In this document: positions 27,023 through 35,789 of the stretch, one piece after another
Layout: every line of letters begins with the position of its first letter
Position numbering within the stretch: the stretch's first letter is position 1
Source of the DNA: Cardinium endosymbiont of Dermatophagoides farinae
GTDB lineage: Bacteria > Bacteroidota > Bacteroidia > Cytophagales > Amoebophilaceae
Direction of reading: 5' to 3'
DNA: 64,000 nt
Assembly: GCF_007559345.1 (NCBI RefSeq)
Contig: NZ_VMBH01000001.1
Coordinates: forward strand, 62,001 to 126,000
Notes under the pieces: generated by a model
What the model saw: the letters and a program-made list of their open reading frames with translations, nothing else
The model's database searches: none
Told to the model about the DNA's origin: nothing
Translations under genes and position numbers: made by a program

Positions 27023-27529
27023 CTATTGTGTAGATTCAACCAAAATCATTGAAAAATCTTTTTCTACCTTGCTACTTACATGTTCCGGAACTGCTTCCTT
27101 AAACGTCTCGAACATATTTTCGAACTTAGACTGTTGCTGTTCTAGTTTGCCGATAACACACTCTAGCTTTTGAGGGGATAACTCCGCACGGCATATCTCC
27201 TGAAAACTTTTTATGAATTCCTCAATTTTCGGCATAAAACCCATAATTAAGGTATCGACGGAGTTTTGCTGGATCGACTCCAGTAATCCCATAAATGCTT
27301 CAGGTAGTTTTTCTTTCATACCTTCTTTAGATAGTTGTTCGTTCATACCCTTGGTCATAGACTGTTTTATATACTGGATTATACTATTTTTCAATTTGCC
27401 TTGCGATACTGCTTCGAGCCTTTGACTCAGTGTTTGCGGTTTCTTCTTTCCACAACTGCCACTCATACATACTACCGCAGACAAAGAAAATAAAACTGTT
27501 GTATATCTACTGTTATAGGAATATTTCAT
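27023..27529 (-). CDS. small putative lipoprotein
   Basis: 168 residues with a lipoprotein-like signal (MKYSYNSRYTTVLFSLSAVV, then CMSGSC) and a mature part that is helical and charged (repeated EEFIKSF- and EKLEQQQSKFE-like segments), probably coiled or amphipathic. I recognise no domain. The N-terminus resembles those of the RING lipoprotein and the split acidic lipoprotein in the window, so the three may share an export signal type. Confidence 0.6.
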   Translation of the reverse strand: MKYSYNSRYTTVLFSLSAVVCMSGSCGKKKPQTLSQRLEAVSQGKLKNSIIQYIKQSMTKGMNEQLSKEGMKEKLPEAFMGLLESIQQNSVDTLIMGFMPKIEEFIKSFQEICRAELSPQKLECVIGKLEQQQSKFENMFETFKEAVPEHVSSKVEKDFSMILVESTQ

Positions 27530-27805
27530 ATTGGGATCTATTTATTTTAGGTTTTTTTAAAAAAAATTGATTAAATGGCCACACCTCCTGGTCTATAAAA
27601 GAAAAGCACAAATTTAATAAAAATAAATATGAAAGCCTAGATTGGCTAGTTAAACACTAGATCTATAGCCTTTCTTGTATTTTTGCTACACCAACTTGAG
27701 CGGTGGTATAGATTTTATAAACTTATATCTTAATAAATTAGCATAAGGTTTCTGCTAAGTTTTCCCTGATAGATGCTAGCCGCATAATGATCTATAGATT
27801 CGCCT

Positions 27806-28993
27806 ATGAAGCTTCTGATTAAAGACAAATTAAAAGGAGATCCCATCATATGGGGCATTGCATTTCTGTTGTCTAGCCTAAGTATTCTAACCGTCTACAG
27901 TGCGTCTAGTTCTTTGGCCTTTAGACAAATGCACCACAACACGGAATACTATTTGCTAAGGCAAACCTTGCTGATAGGTGCTGGATTGGGTGCGATGTGG
28001 GTAAGCCATCGGATGGATTACCGCTACTATGCTGCAATTGCTAAAATGGCGCTTTGGATGTCGATTCCGCTGTTACTAGTAACTTGGCAGTATGGTGTAA
28101 AGCTCAATGAAGCTTCCCGCTGGCTAAACATTCCTTTTATCAATAAATCTTTCCAACCATCAGACCTAGCGCAACTTGCGCTTATCATACGAATCGCCCA
28201 TATGCTGGCCAAACAACAAAAAAATATTACTTGCTTTCGATCTGCTTGTTTGCCTATGTTAACCTGGTCTGGCCTGATCAGTGGCTTAATTGCTTTGACC
28301 AATTTCTCTAGCGCAATCCTACTATTTGGTACTTGTTTGGTGCTGATGTTTATTGGAAGAATCCCTATTAAATATTTACTGATTATTGTATGCGCCGGCA
28401 CCCTAGTTGGAGGCGGCGCATTGGTCTGGGGACAACGTGGGGGCACAGCCATCAAACGAATCGAAAATTTTCTTCAAGGGAACCTCTCCTTTCAAGCTGA
28501 ACAAGCTTACATCGCTATTGCAACAGGTGGACTTACTGGTAAAGGGCCCGGTAATAGCACCCAACGTAACTTTTTACCCCATCCCTACTCCGACTTTATT
28601 TATGCCATCTTAATCGAAGAATATGGCCTTATAGGAGGTATATTCGTGATGATGCTCTACCTGGTTTTGCTCTATAGAGCCATTGCTTTGCTGCCTACAG
28701 CAACGAGCTATTATGGAGGCATCTTAGCTGCAGGTATAAGCTTGCTGCTTGTCTTTCAAGCTTTATTAAATATGGCCATCGCAGTAGGCCTTGGTCCCGT
28801 TACAGGACTGCCACTACCACTTGTAAGTATGGGTGGTACCTCGCTTGTATTTACAGGCGTCGCACTAGGCATACTGTTAAGCATCAGCCAAGGAGAAATT
28901 GATACAGAACTACGGATTTTAAAAAAAGAAGTCGCTGGGATTCGCTATAATAAATACAAAAAAATCCCAAATGATAAGATAGCGGAGGATTAA
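27806..28993 (+). CDS. ftsW: SEDS-family glycosyltransferase FtsW/RodA, probably FtsW
   Basis: 395 residues with about ten hydrophobic segments. SEDS motifs are present: SSLSILTVYSASSSLAF at the start, ASRWLNIPFINKSFQPSDLA, GLTGKGPGNSTQRNFLPHPY followed by SDFIYAILIEEYG, and GLPLPLVSMGGTSL. These proteins polymerise septal or lateral peptidoglycan from lipid II. The presence of an intact SEDS gene beside a broken mraY in the same window is notable. FtsW rather than RodA is chosen on general similarity; I am less sure of that. Confidence 0.85.
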   Translation: MKLLIKDKLKGDPIIWGIAFLLSSLSILTVYSASSSLAFRQMHHNTEYYLLRQTLLIGAGLGAMWVSHRMDYRYYAAIAKMALWMSIPLLLVTWQYGVKLNEASRWLNIPFINKSFQPSDLAQLALIIRIAHMLAKQQKNITCFRSACLPMLTWSGLISGLIALTNFSSAILLFGTCLVLMFIGRIPIKYLLIIVCAGTLVGGGALVWGQRGGTAIKRIENFLQGNLSFQAEQAYIAIATGGLTGKGPGNSTQRNFLPHPYSDFIYAILIEEYGLIGGIFVMMLYLVLLYRAIALLPTATSYYGGILAAGISLLLVFQALLNMAIAVGLGPVTGLPLPLVSMGGTSLVFTGVALGILLSISQGEIDTELRILKKEVAGIRYNKYKKIPNDKIAED

Positions 28994-29146
28994 AAATGTT
29001 TTAGAGCTATTTTTTTTGTATATTGTCAGGATTCCAATCTTACTGCTGTAAACTGGAATCATTCTAAAAAGAATAATTTTATTTTTCTTTATTTTGCCTT
29101 TTTGTGCGTATTTTATTTTTAATACGTGCTTATGTTTTAGTGATCA

Positions 29147-30388
29147 ATGGATAGTAATAAGTTAGTAGAGTCATTTGCGGAATTTGCCAAATCTAAAAAT
29201 ATTGATAGGCCCACGGTCATACGTATTTTAGAAGACGTATTTCGTGCGGTTATGATAGGAAAGTTTGGAAATAGTGATAATTTCGATATCATTATCAATC
29301 TTGATAAAGGAGATTTGCAGATTTGGCGTTTTCGTGAAGTTATAGCCGATGATGCAGCAGACGCAGGTGCGCCTAACAAAATACCGCTTTCGGAAGCTCG
29401 AAAGATAGAAGCCGATTTTGAAATAGGAGAAGAACTGTCTGAGGAAATTAAAATTTCTGACTTTGGTAGAAGGCTCATCGTCACTGCTAAGCAAATGCTG
29501 ATACAAAAGATTCGAGAACTCGAGAAAGAGGCGCTTTATAATAAATATGAACAGCTGGTGGGTTGTTTGGTTTCAGCTGAGGTAAACCAAATTTTAAGTA
29601 AAGAAATCATCTTACTAGATGATGAAAACAATGAACTTTTTTTACCAAATTCAGAGCAAATACCTAAGGATCAGTTTAAAAAAGGAGAACACATCCGCGC
29701 GGTGATTTGCAGGATCACATTTAATAATGGCATTCCTCGCGTGATTCTTTCTAGGACATCGCCGCTTTTCTTAGAAAGGCTATTTGAAAATGAGATTCCA
29801 GAAATCCAGGATGGGCTTATTGCCATCAAAAAAATTGTAAGGGATCCAGGGGCACGTGCTAAAGTAGCGGTTGAGACTTTTGATGATAGAATTGACCCGG
29901 TTGGGGCTTGTGTAGGCATCAAGGGTTCCCGTATACATGGCATTACCAAAGAGCTCCAATATGAAAACATTGATATTATTAATTATACAGACAACTTAGA
30001 ATTGTATATTGCGCGTGCGCTAAACCCTGCATGTATCAATCGAGTCGAACAAAATGATGACAGGGTCTCCGTCTACTTGGACCCTGATCAAGTGGCACTA
30101 GCGATTGGGAAAGGAGGCCAAAATATTAAACTAGCAGGCTTGCTCATTGGTAAAGAAATAGATGTCTATAGAGATATTCCCACGCATTTAGAACAGCATG
30201 ATATTTTGCTTACTGAGTTTAGCGATACCATTGAGCCTTGGATTTTGGAGGAATTGCATAAAGTTGGGTTGGACTCAGCTAGAAGTGTTTTAGCCTTACC
30301 CAAGGCAACCCTTGAGGAACGTGTTGATTTGGAAGAGGAAACAATAGATGAAATCTATGCTATATTAGATCAGGCGCTGAATAGTTAA
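29147..30388 (+). CDS. nusA: transcription termination/antitermination factor NusA
   Basis: 413 residues: N-terminal RNA-polymerase-binding domain (to about 125), S1 domain, then two KH domains with the GACVGIKGSRIHGITKEL and VALAIGKGGQNIKLAGLL motifs, and a short C-terminal helical part. The length fits Bacteroidota NusA. It is followed after 36 bp by infB, the usual order. The rimP gene that commonly precedes nusA is not seen; the 153 bp upstream hold no reading frame of note. Confidence 0.96.
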   Translation: MDSNKLVESFAEFAKSKNIDRPTVIRILEDVFRAVMIGKFGNSDNFDIIINLDKGDLQIWRFREVIADDAADAGAPNKIPLSEARKIEADFEIGEELSEEIKISDFGRRLIVTAKQMLIQKIRELEKEALYNKYEQLVGCLVSAEVNQILSKEIILLDDENNELFLPNSEQIPKDQFKKGEHIRAVICRITFNNGIPRVILSRTSPLFLERLFENEIPEIQDGLIAIKKIVRDPGARAKVAVETFDDRIDPVGACVGIKGSRIHGITKELQYENIDIINYTDNLELYIARALNPACINRVEQNDDRVSVYLDPDQVALAIGKGGQNIKLAGLLIGKEIDVYRDIPTHLEQHDILLTEFSDTIEPWILEELHKVGLDSARSVLALPKATLEERVDLEEETIDEIYAILDQALNS

Positions 30389-30424
30389 CCTAAATATTGC
30401 CTTCTAGGTAGAGAAAGATAGCCC

Positions 30425-33166
30425 ATGAATGAAGAAAAAAACATGCGACTTAGCCAAGTGGCTCGAAGGTTAAATGTAGGAACAGAGACGATTGCTTCTT
30501 TTTTAGCCCAAAAAGGGTTTGTAGTAGACAATAAGCCTAATGCTAAAATAACGGCTGAACAATTTAATCTACTGGCTACTGAATTTATTTCAGCTGGCGT
30601 GGATAAACAAGAAGCTGCGCATGTAACCATCGGGAAAACTTACCCAACGCTTTCTGCACCAGCTGGTAAGCACAATAATGTAAAAAGCAAAGAACAGGGT
30701 AAGAAAAAGACAGAAACGCAAGCAAAAATCCAAAGAGGTCCAGAAGGGCATACTGCCCAACCTGCTCATTATGAAGCTTCTATTCCTGTTTTGCCTGGTT
30801 TAAAAACGATTGGCAAGATTGATTTGGCTGCTGAAAAAATCAAAGCTGAAACGCAGCCTGCTGCGCCTGACGACGTGGCAGAACTGCGGGCAGTAGCCTC
30901 CGATGCGCCATCGCCTTCCAGTCATTCGGACCAAACAACGGAACAAGCCCCTGCTAAACCAGATAAAATAAGCTTTTCAGAGCCACTTAAAAGACCTACT
31001 ATAGTAGACAAAATGACGCTACCTGAAACTACGTTAAGAAGGCACCACCATAGCCGCGGAACGCCATCACAAAAGCTGAATGGCTCCATAAAAAGTGCTA
31101 AAATAGGAACCACAAGGCTACAAATTAGGCCAAAAAGTTCGGTAGAGACGGCCCATACACCCAAACCGATAGGTGGTAAAAAAATAGGATCATTTAAATC
31201 TAACGCAAGCGCTGATGCCTTGCGTAGAGAGAAAGCGCAAAAACTAGGTCTAAAAGAGCAAGAAGGCGTGTCTTCTCAAGAAATAGAAAGCCAAATAAAA
31301 AAGACCTTAGCCAAATTGAATCAAGGCACTGGTGATGGGGCACGCTCCAAATATAAAAGAGATAGGCGCAGTGCCCACCTAGAAGCTGAAGAAAAGCGCC
31401 AACGCCAGGAAACAGAAAAAGTTTTAAAAATAACGGAGTTTATTTCAGCCAATGAGCTCGCTTCTTTTATGGACATTACGGTAAATGAGGTGCTTTCTAC
31501 TTGTATGTCTTTAGGTATGATTATATCTATCAACCAGCGTCTGGATGCAGAAGCCATTACCGTTGTTGCGGATGAGTTCGGCTATAGCGTAGAATTTGTT
31601 GATCTACATGAAGAAGAAACAGCTAAAGATATAGAAGAGTCCAGTGGTGAGCTGGTAGAACGTCCGCCTATTGTAACCATTATGGGCCACGTAGACCACG
31701 GAAAAACTTCATTACTGGATTATATTCGTACGACAAAAGTAGCTTCAAAAGAAGCTGGTGGCATTACCCAGCACATTGGTGCCTATGATATTCTTACCGA
31801 TCAAAACAAAAGGATTGTCTTTTTAGATACACCCGGCCATGAGGCTTTTACAGCTATGCGTACCAGGGGCGCACAGGTAACCGATATTATTGTGATTGTA
31901 ATAGCGGCAGATGATAGCATTATGACGCAGACCAAAGAGTCGATTAGCCATGCCCAAGTAGCGGGTTGCCCTATTATCATTGCCATTAACAAAATGGATA
32001 AACCGCAGGCCAATGCAGAAAAGGTTAAAGAGGATTTAGCCAATTTAAATATCTTAGTGGAAGACTGGGGAGGGAAATACCAATGCCAAGAGATTTCAGC
32101 CAAAACAGGGCAAGGGGTCAATGAGCTTTTAGAAAAAATTCTTCTGGAAGCCTCTCTATTAGATTTGCAAGCAACGCCTTCTAGAAAGGCTAAAGGTACG
32201 ATTATTGAGTCTTTCCTAGATCCTGGTAGAGGCTATGTATCAACTGGAATTGTACAAGATGGCACCCTACGCGTGGGTGATATTGTACTAGCTGGTGTCT
32301 ATTATGGCAAGGTAAAAGCAATGTTAAACCATCAAAACATCGCGCGCAAAACAGCTCCCCCTGCAACACCTGTTCAGGTCTTAGGGCTAAATGGTGCTCC
32401 CAGAGCAGGCGATACCTTTCGTGTGATGAGTAGTATAAAAGAGGTAGGCGAGTTGGCCCAAAAGAAGCAGCAGTTGTTGCGCGAGCAAGCATTGCGTACC
32501 AAATCCCACCTTACCCTAGATGAAATTGGGCGCCGCTTGGCTGTAGGAAACTTTAAAGAGCTGAATATTATCATCAAAGGGGATATGGATGGCTCTATTG
32601 AGGCACTAGCGGATGCCCTGCTGAGGCTATCACATGAGGAAGTAGAGGTGAATATCCTACATAAATGTGTAGGCGCTGTTTCAGAGTCTGATGTACTTCT
32701 TGCTGCTGCTGCTGATGCGCTTATTATCGCCTTTCATATTAAACCATCTGCACAAGCTAAAAAATTAGCCGAAAGAGAAGGAGTGGCCATCAAACAATAC
32801 TCTATTATTTATAGTGCAATCGATGATATACGTGGTGCCGTACAGGGACTTTTAGCGCCTACTATAGAAGAAATTCCTACCGGTCGAGCAGAGATTAAAA
32901 AGATCTTTACCTTTTCAAAAATTGGCAATATTGCAGGATGTCAAGTAAAAACAGGCTTTATCAAACAATCCAATCCGGTACGCGTCATCCGGAAAGATGA
33001 GGTAGTATTTACCGGTTCCATCCATACCATAAAGCATGGATTAGAGGAGATTAAACAGGTAAAATCTGTTTCTGAATGTGGTATACATATTAAAGGCTTT
33101 GATGAAATTGAGGTGGGCGATATTATAGAAGGATTTGAACGAAAGGAAATCAAGAGAGAGCTTTAG
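30425..33166 (+). CDS. infB: translation initiation factor IF-2
   Basis: 913 residues. N-terminal IF2_N-like segment (MRLSQVARRLNVGTETIASF), a long basic/polar linker, then the GTPase domain with GHVDHGKTSLLD (G1), DTPGHEAF (G3) and NKMDKP (G4) and the C-terminal domains. All nucleotide-binding motifs are intact. It delivers initiator tRNA to the ribosome. It is probably co-transcribed with nusA. Confidence 0.97.
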   Translation: MNEEKNMRLSQVARRLNVGTETIASFLAQKGFVVDNKPNAKITAEQFNLLATEFISAGVDKQEAAHVTIGKTYPTLSAPAGKHNNVKSKEQGKKKTETQAKIQRGPEGHTAQPAHYEASIPVLPGLKTIGKIDLAAEKIKAETQPAAPDDVAELRAVASDAPSPSSHSDQTTEQAPAKPDKISFSEPLKRPTIVDKMTLPETTLRRHHHSRGTPSQKLNGSIKSAKIGTTRLQIRPKSSVETAHTPKPIGGKKIGSFKSNASADALRREKAQKLGLKEQEGVSSQEIESQIKKTLAKLNQGTGDGARSKYKRDRRSAHLEAEEKRQRQETEKVLKITEFISANELASFMDITVNEVLSTCMSLGMIISINQRLDAEAITVVADEFGYSVEFVDLHEEETAKDIEESSGELVERPPIVTIMGHVDHGKTSLLDYIRTTKVASKEAGGITQHIGAYDILTDQNKRIVFLDTPGHEAFTAMRTRGAQVTDIIVIVIAADDSIMTQTKESISHAQVAGCPIIIAINKMDKPQANAEKVKEDLANLNILVEDWGGKYQCQEISAKTGQGVNELLEKILLEASLLDLQATPSRKAKGTIIESFLDPGRGYVSTGIVQDGTLRVGDIVLAGVYYGKVKAMLNHQNIARKTAPPATPVQVLGLNGAPRAGDTFRVMSSIKEVGELAQKKQQLLREQALRTKSHLTLDEIGRRLAVGNFKELNIIIKGDMDGSIEALADALLRLSHEEVEVNILHKCVGAVSESDVLLAAAADALIIAFHIKPSAQAKKLAEREGVAIKQYSIIYSAIDDIRGAVQGLLAPTIEEIPTGRAEIKKIFTFSKIGNIAGCQVKTGFIKQSNPVRVIRKDEVVFTGSIHTIKHGLEEIKQVKSVSECGIHIKGFDEIEVGDIIEGFERKEIKREL

Positions 33167-33170
33167 ATTT

Positions 33171-33222
33171 GCTACTTTTTGCTTGATAAAATGGATTTGT
33201 ATGATACTTTTTGCTTGAGACC
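33171..33222. repeat. hairpin repeat family 2, two lead fragments
   Basis: CTACTTTTTGCTTGATAAAA and, shortly after, ATACTTTTTGCTTGAG are left-end fragments of family 2 just after the infB stop. A separate short inverted repeat, GCCTCCGATAAAAGCC and GGCTTTTATCGGAGGA-like, lies at about 33237-33264 and could be the infB terminator. Confidence 0.45.
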
Positions 33223-33313
33223 TTAGGGTGCTAGCTGCCTCCGATAAAAGCCTTTATCGGAGGAAACTAGCAAAGCGCACACTACAATAGAAATTGTTTT
33301 ATAGTCTTAAATT

Positions 33314-33697
33314 ATGGGATTTTTTATATGCAAATCTGACGTAGAGGTTAAAGTTATTTCAATTTTAATCTTTTGGGGCATTCGGTGGGTATATAAGCAA
33401 CTCGCTGATTCAGATGGTTCAACGGTCCATAAGGAGCTAGATGAAGATGAAATAGAATATGAATATGAAGATGAAGATAAACCAAAGGCTATTCCTCCTA
33501 TTGCAACCATGCCAATCGCTAAAAAAGTGGCGCATCATACACCTCAAGCCACATCTTTGGTAGTAGTTGAAAAGCCCCGACGATCCCAATCAGCGGCAAT
33601 AAAGGAACGCAAATCTTCCTTTGGCAACAAACGAAAGTTATTTAGAAATGCATTGCTTATGAATGCACTGATGCATCGAAAAGATTTTATAACCTAA
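33314..33697 (+). CDS. hypothetical small acidic protein
   Basis: 127 residues. A hydrophobic stretch near residues 12-28 (VKVISILIFWGIRWVYK), a very acidic run (DEDEIEYEYEDEDKPK), then a basic part and a C-terminus FRNALLMNALMHRKDF. The ending recalls the 'AIIYSEILNRK' type C-termini of small Bacteroidota proteins, but I cannot name a family. It lies between infB and the RluD-type gene on the same strand. It may be real because the frame is open, in line with its neighbours and not shadowed. Confidence 0.5.
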   Translation: MGFFICKSDVEVKVISILIFWGIRWVYKQLADSDGSTVHKELDEDEIEYEYEDEDKPKAIPPIATMPIAKKVAHHTPQATSLVVVEKPRRSQSAAIKERKSSFGNKRKLFRNALLMNALMHRKDFIT

Positions 33698-33748
33698 ACT
33701 ATTAGCCATTGAGTGTATAATGTACCCCCACTGAACCCATTATTACAG

Positions 33749-34828
33749 ATGAAAGCCCCACCTGAACCATCCTTTACAGAACATCTGGTTACCGTTACAA
33801 AGGAACATGGTAGCCTTCGTATAGACAAATTTTTATCAGAGGTTCTACAAATCAGCCGCAATAAAATTCAAGAAGCTATTGCTGGTCAAGGGGTTTGCGT
33901 TAATAACCTGCCGATTAAGTCCAATTATCTGGTGCAACCTGAAGACGAAATAGTAGCCCATATACCCAAACCCATTGACCTAGCAACCCTTACACCAGAA
34001 GCCATTCCATTAGACATTGTATATGAAGATGACCACCTACTGGTTGTACATAAACCTGCCCAGATGGCTGTACATCCAGATCCAGCCCATCAAACCGGCA
34101 CACTAGCCCATGCCCTACTATACCGCTATAACCACCTGCCTTTAAAAGACAATATGGCTACCAGGCCTGGCTTGGTACATCGGATTGATAAAAATACATC
34201 CGGTCTATTGGTAGTAGCCAAAACAGAAGCAAGCTTGGCAGCTCTGGCCCGTCAATTCTATAACCATACCGTAACAAGAAGCTACTATACATTGGTCTGG
34301 GGTAATCCTAAAAATGAGCAGGGTACCATTGCTATCCATATAGGCAAAGACAGCCACAACCATCAAAATATAGCCGCTTTCCCAGATAACCAACAAGGCA
34401 AAAAAGCGGTTACCCATTATCAAGTCATCAAGCGGCTACACCATGTTGCCCTTGTAGCCTGTCAGTTAGAAACCGGACGTATCCATCAGATTCGCGTGCA
34501 TATGAAACATATAGGCCACCCTGTCTTTGGAGATCCTCAATATGGCGGCGATGTAATCGCTAGTGGCCAACGCTATGCCTCCTATAAGGCGTTTGTGCAA
34601 AACTGTTTTAAAATCATGCCCCACCAAGCACTCCATGCAGCTGTTCTTGGCTTTAACCACCCTGTAACAGCCACACCCATCTCCTTTGAAGCCCCTTTAC
34701 CAGAAAATTTTGTTAAGTTATTAGCAAAATGGGAACGATATATAGCATCGCATCATGTTGCACAAACTAAAACATCAGATCAAAATAAGCCTTCCATTTT
34801 TCTAATAGAGAAAGCAACGGCTTACTAG
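33749..34828 (+). CDS. RluD-family 23S rRNA pseudouridine synthase
   Basis: 359 residues from the ATG at 33749. An S4-like N-terminal domain (LRIDKFLSEVLQISRNKIQE) is followed by the catalytic domain with RPGLVHRIDKNTSGLLVVAK, in which the Asp of HRID is the catalytic residue, and the GRIHQIRVHMKHIGHPVFGD motif. The frame is open to a GTG at 33713, but the ATG is preferred. It modifies uridines in the large-subunit rRNA. The exact family member (RluC or RluD type) is not certain. Confidence 0.92.
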   Translation: MKAPPEPSFTEHLVTVTKEHGSLRIDKFLSEVLQISRNKIQEAIAGQGVCVNNLPIKSNYLVQPEDEIVAHIPKPIDLATLTPEAIPLDIVYEDDHLLVVHKPAQMAVHPDPAHQTGTLAHALLYRYNHLPLKDNMATRPGLVHRIDKNTSGLLVVAKTEASLAALARQFYNHTVTRSYYTLVWGNPKNEQGTIAIHIGKDSHNHQNIAAFPDNQQGKKAVTHYQVIKRLHHVALVACQLETGRIHQIRVHMKHIGHPVFGDPQYGGDVIASGQRYASYKAFVQNCFKIMPHQALHAAVLGFNHPVTATPISFEAPLPENFVKLLAKWERYIASHHVAQTKTSDQNKPSIFLIEKATAY

Positions 34829-34842
34829 CCATTATTGTACTG

Positions 34843-35382
34843 ATGCTACTTTTAATCATTGCACCTAATGTATATATATATAAATTATACTACAAGTGTT
34901 CAAGTAAACCATTAGACCACAATGCCAACATTGCACTGTTGGAAAAAAACCTAACCCTATTGCAAGAAAATGCCCGTAGGGTAACCCTGATTGACATCAA
35001 CACAGCTACTGCAGCACAGCTGCAAACAATAGCAGGCATTACCCAACAACTTGCCTGTAGAATCCTACGGTATAGAGACAAATTAGGCGGATTTGTTTCA
35101 TCCCAGCAATATAAAGAGGTATATGGTCTATCGCACCTGCTTCAAGTAAGATTAATCCAATGCACCACTATACACGCACCATATAGCCCTAAAAAATTAT
35201 CCTTAAACCAAGCCACCTTTAAAGCCTTGGTTGCTCATCCTTATATTGCAGCCCCTATGGCAAAAGCTATTATAGATTATAGAAAAAAGCAAGGAACCTT
35301 TACCACGCTGCGTGCCATTCAAAGGCTACCAGGGTACGATGCCGATTGGGAAAATAAAATACGGCCTTACCTCACCCTTTAA
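34843..35382 (+). CDS. ComEA-like helix-hairpin-helix protein
   Basis: 179 residues with an N-terminal hydrophobic segment (LLLIIAPNVYIYKLYY) and helix-hairpin-helix units (DINTATAAQLQTIAGITQQL, then ACRILRYRDKLGGF, and LNQATFKALVAHPYIAAPMA). ComEA-type proteins bind DNA non-specifically at the membrane. It is close behind the pseudouridine synthase gene on the same strand, so probably co-transcribed. A role in DNA uptake is not supported by any other competence gene here. Confidence 0.82.
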   Translation: MLLLIIAPNVYIYKLYYKCSSKPLDHNANIALLEKNLTLLQENARRVTLIDINTATAAQLQTIAGITQQLACRILRYRDKLGGFVSSQQYKEVYGLSHLLQVRLIQCTTIHAPYSPKKLSLNQATFKALVAHPYIAAPMAKAIIDYRKKQGTFTTLRAIQRLPGYDADWENKIRPYLTL

Positions 35383-35414
35383 GCCGCCCCCTATTTAACT
35401 AATTTTCTATCCAT

Positions 35415-35556
35415 AGACCTTCTGCAAAACCTATTTGTGATCAGCAGTTTTTAGGAGAAGTGCAGTCGAGCACCGCAGAATACTAAATATATTTGAGGAG
35501 CATAGACAAGCTGCGACACCAAAATTGCCATTAGAAATAGGTTTTCCAGAAGGTCT
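35415..35556 (+). repeat. MITE copy I (long form)
   Basis: 142 bp, flanked by CAT on both sides. It lies 83 bp from copy J in the same orientation. Confidence 0.92.
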
Positions 35557-35638
35557 CATCTTTAGGAGGCATTTTGATTTTTAACTAAAAATACTTACCA
35601 TAACAATTATTTGATACACCAGCTAACCATTTTTCAAT

Positions 35639-35765
35639 AGACCTTCTGCAAAACCTATTTGTGATCAGCAGTTTTTAGGAGAAGCGCAGTCGCCAGAATA
35701 CTAAATGTATTTGAGGAGCATAGACCACAAAATTGCCATTTAGCAATAGGTTTTGCAGAGAGTCT
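35639..35765 (+). repeat. MITE copy J (short form)
   Basis: 127 bp, flanked by AAT on both sides, with a GAGAGTCT right end in place of GAAGGTCT. It ends 24 bp before the start of the large symporter gene and must lie in or replace its promoter region. Confidence 0.92.
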
Positions 35766-35789
35766 AATCTTATTTTAACAACTTTCTTT

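Noticed and set aside
35733-35789. Start of the symporter fusion at an upstream TTG inside the MITE
   Set aside because: The first codons would be MITE sequence; the broken paralogue begins at the equivalent of the ATG at 35790.
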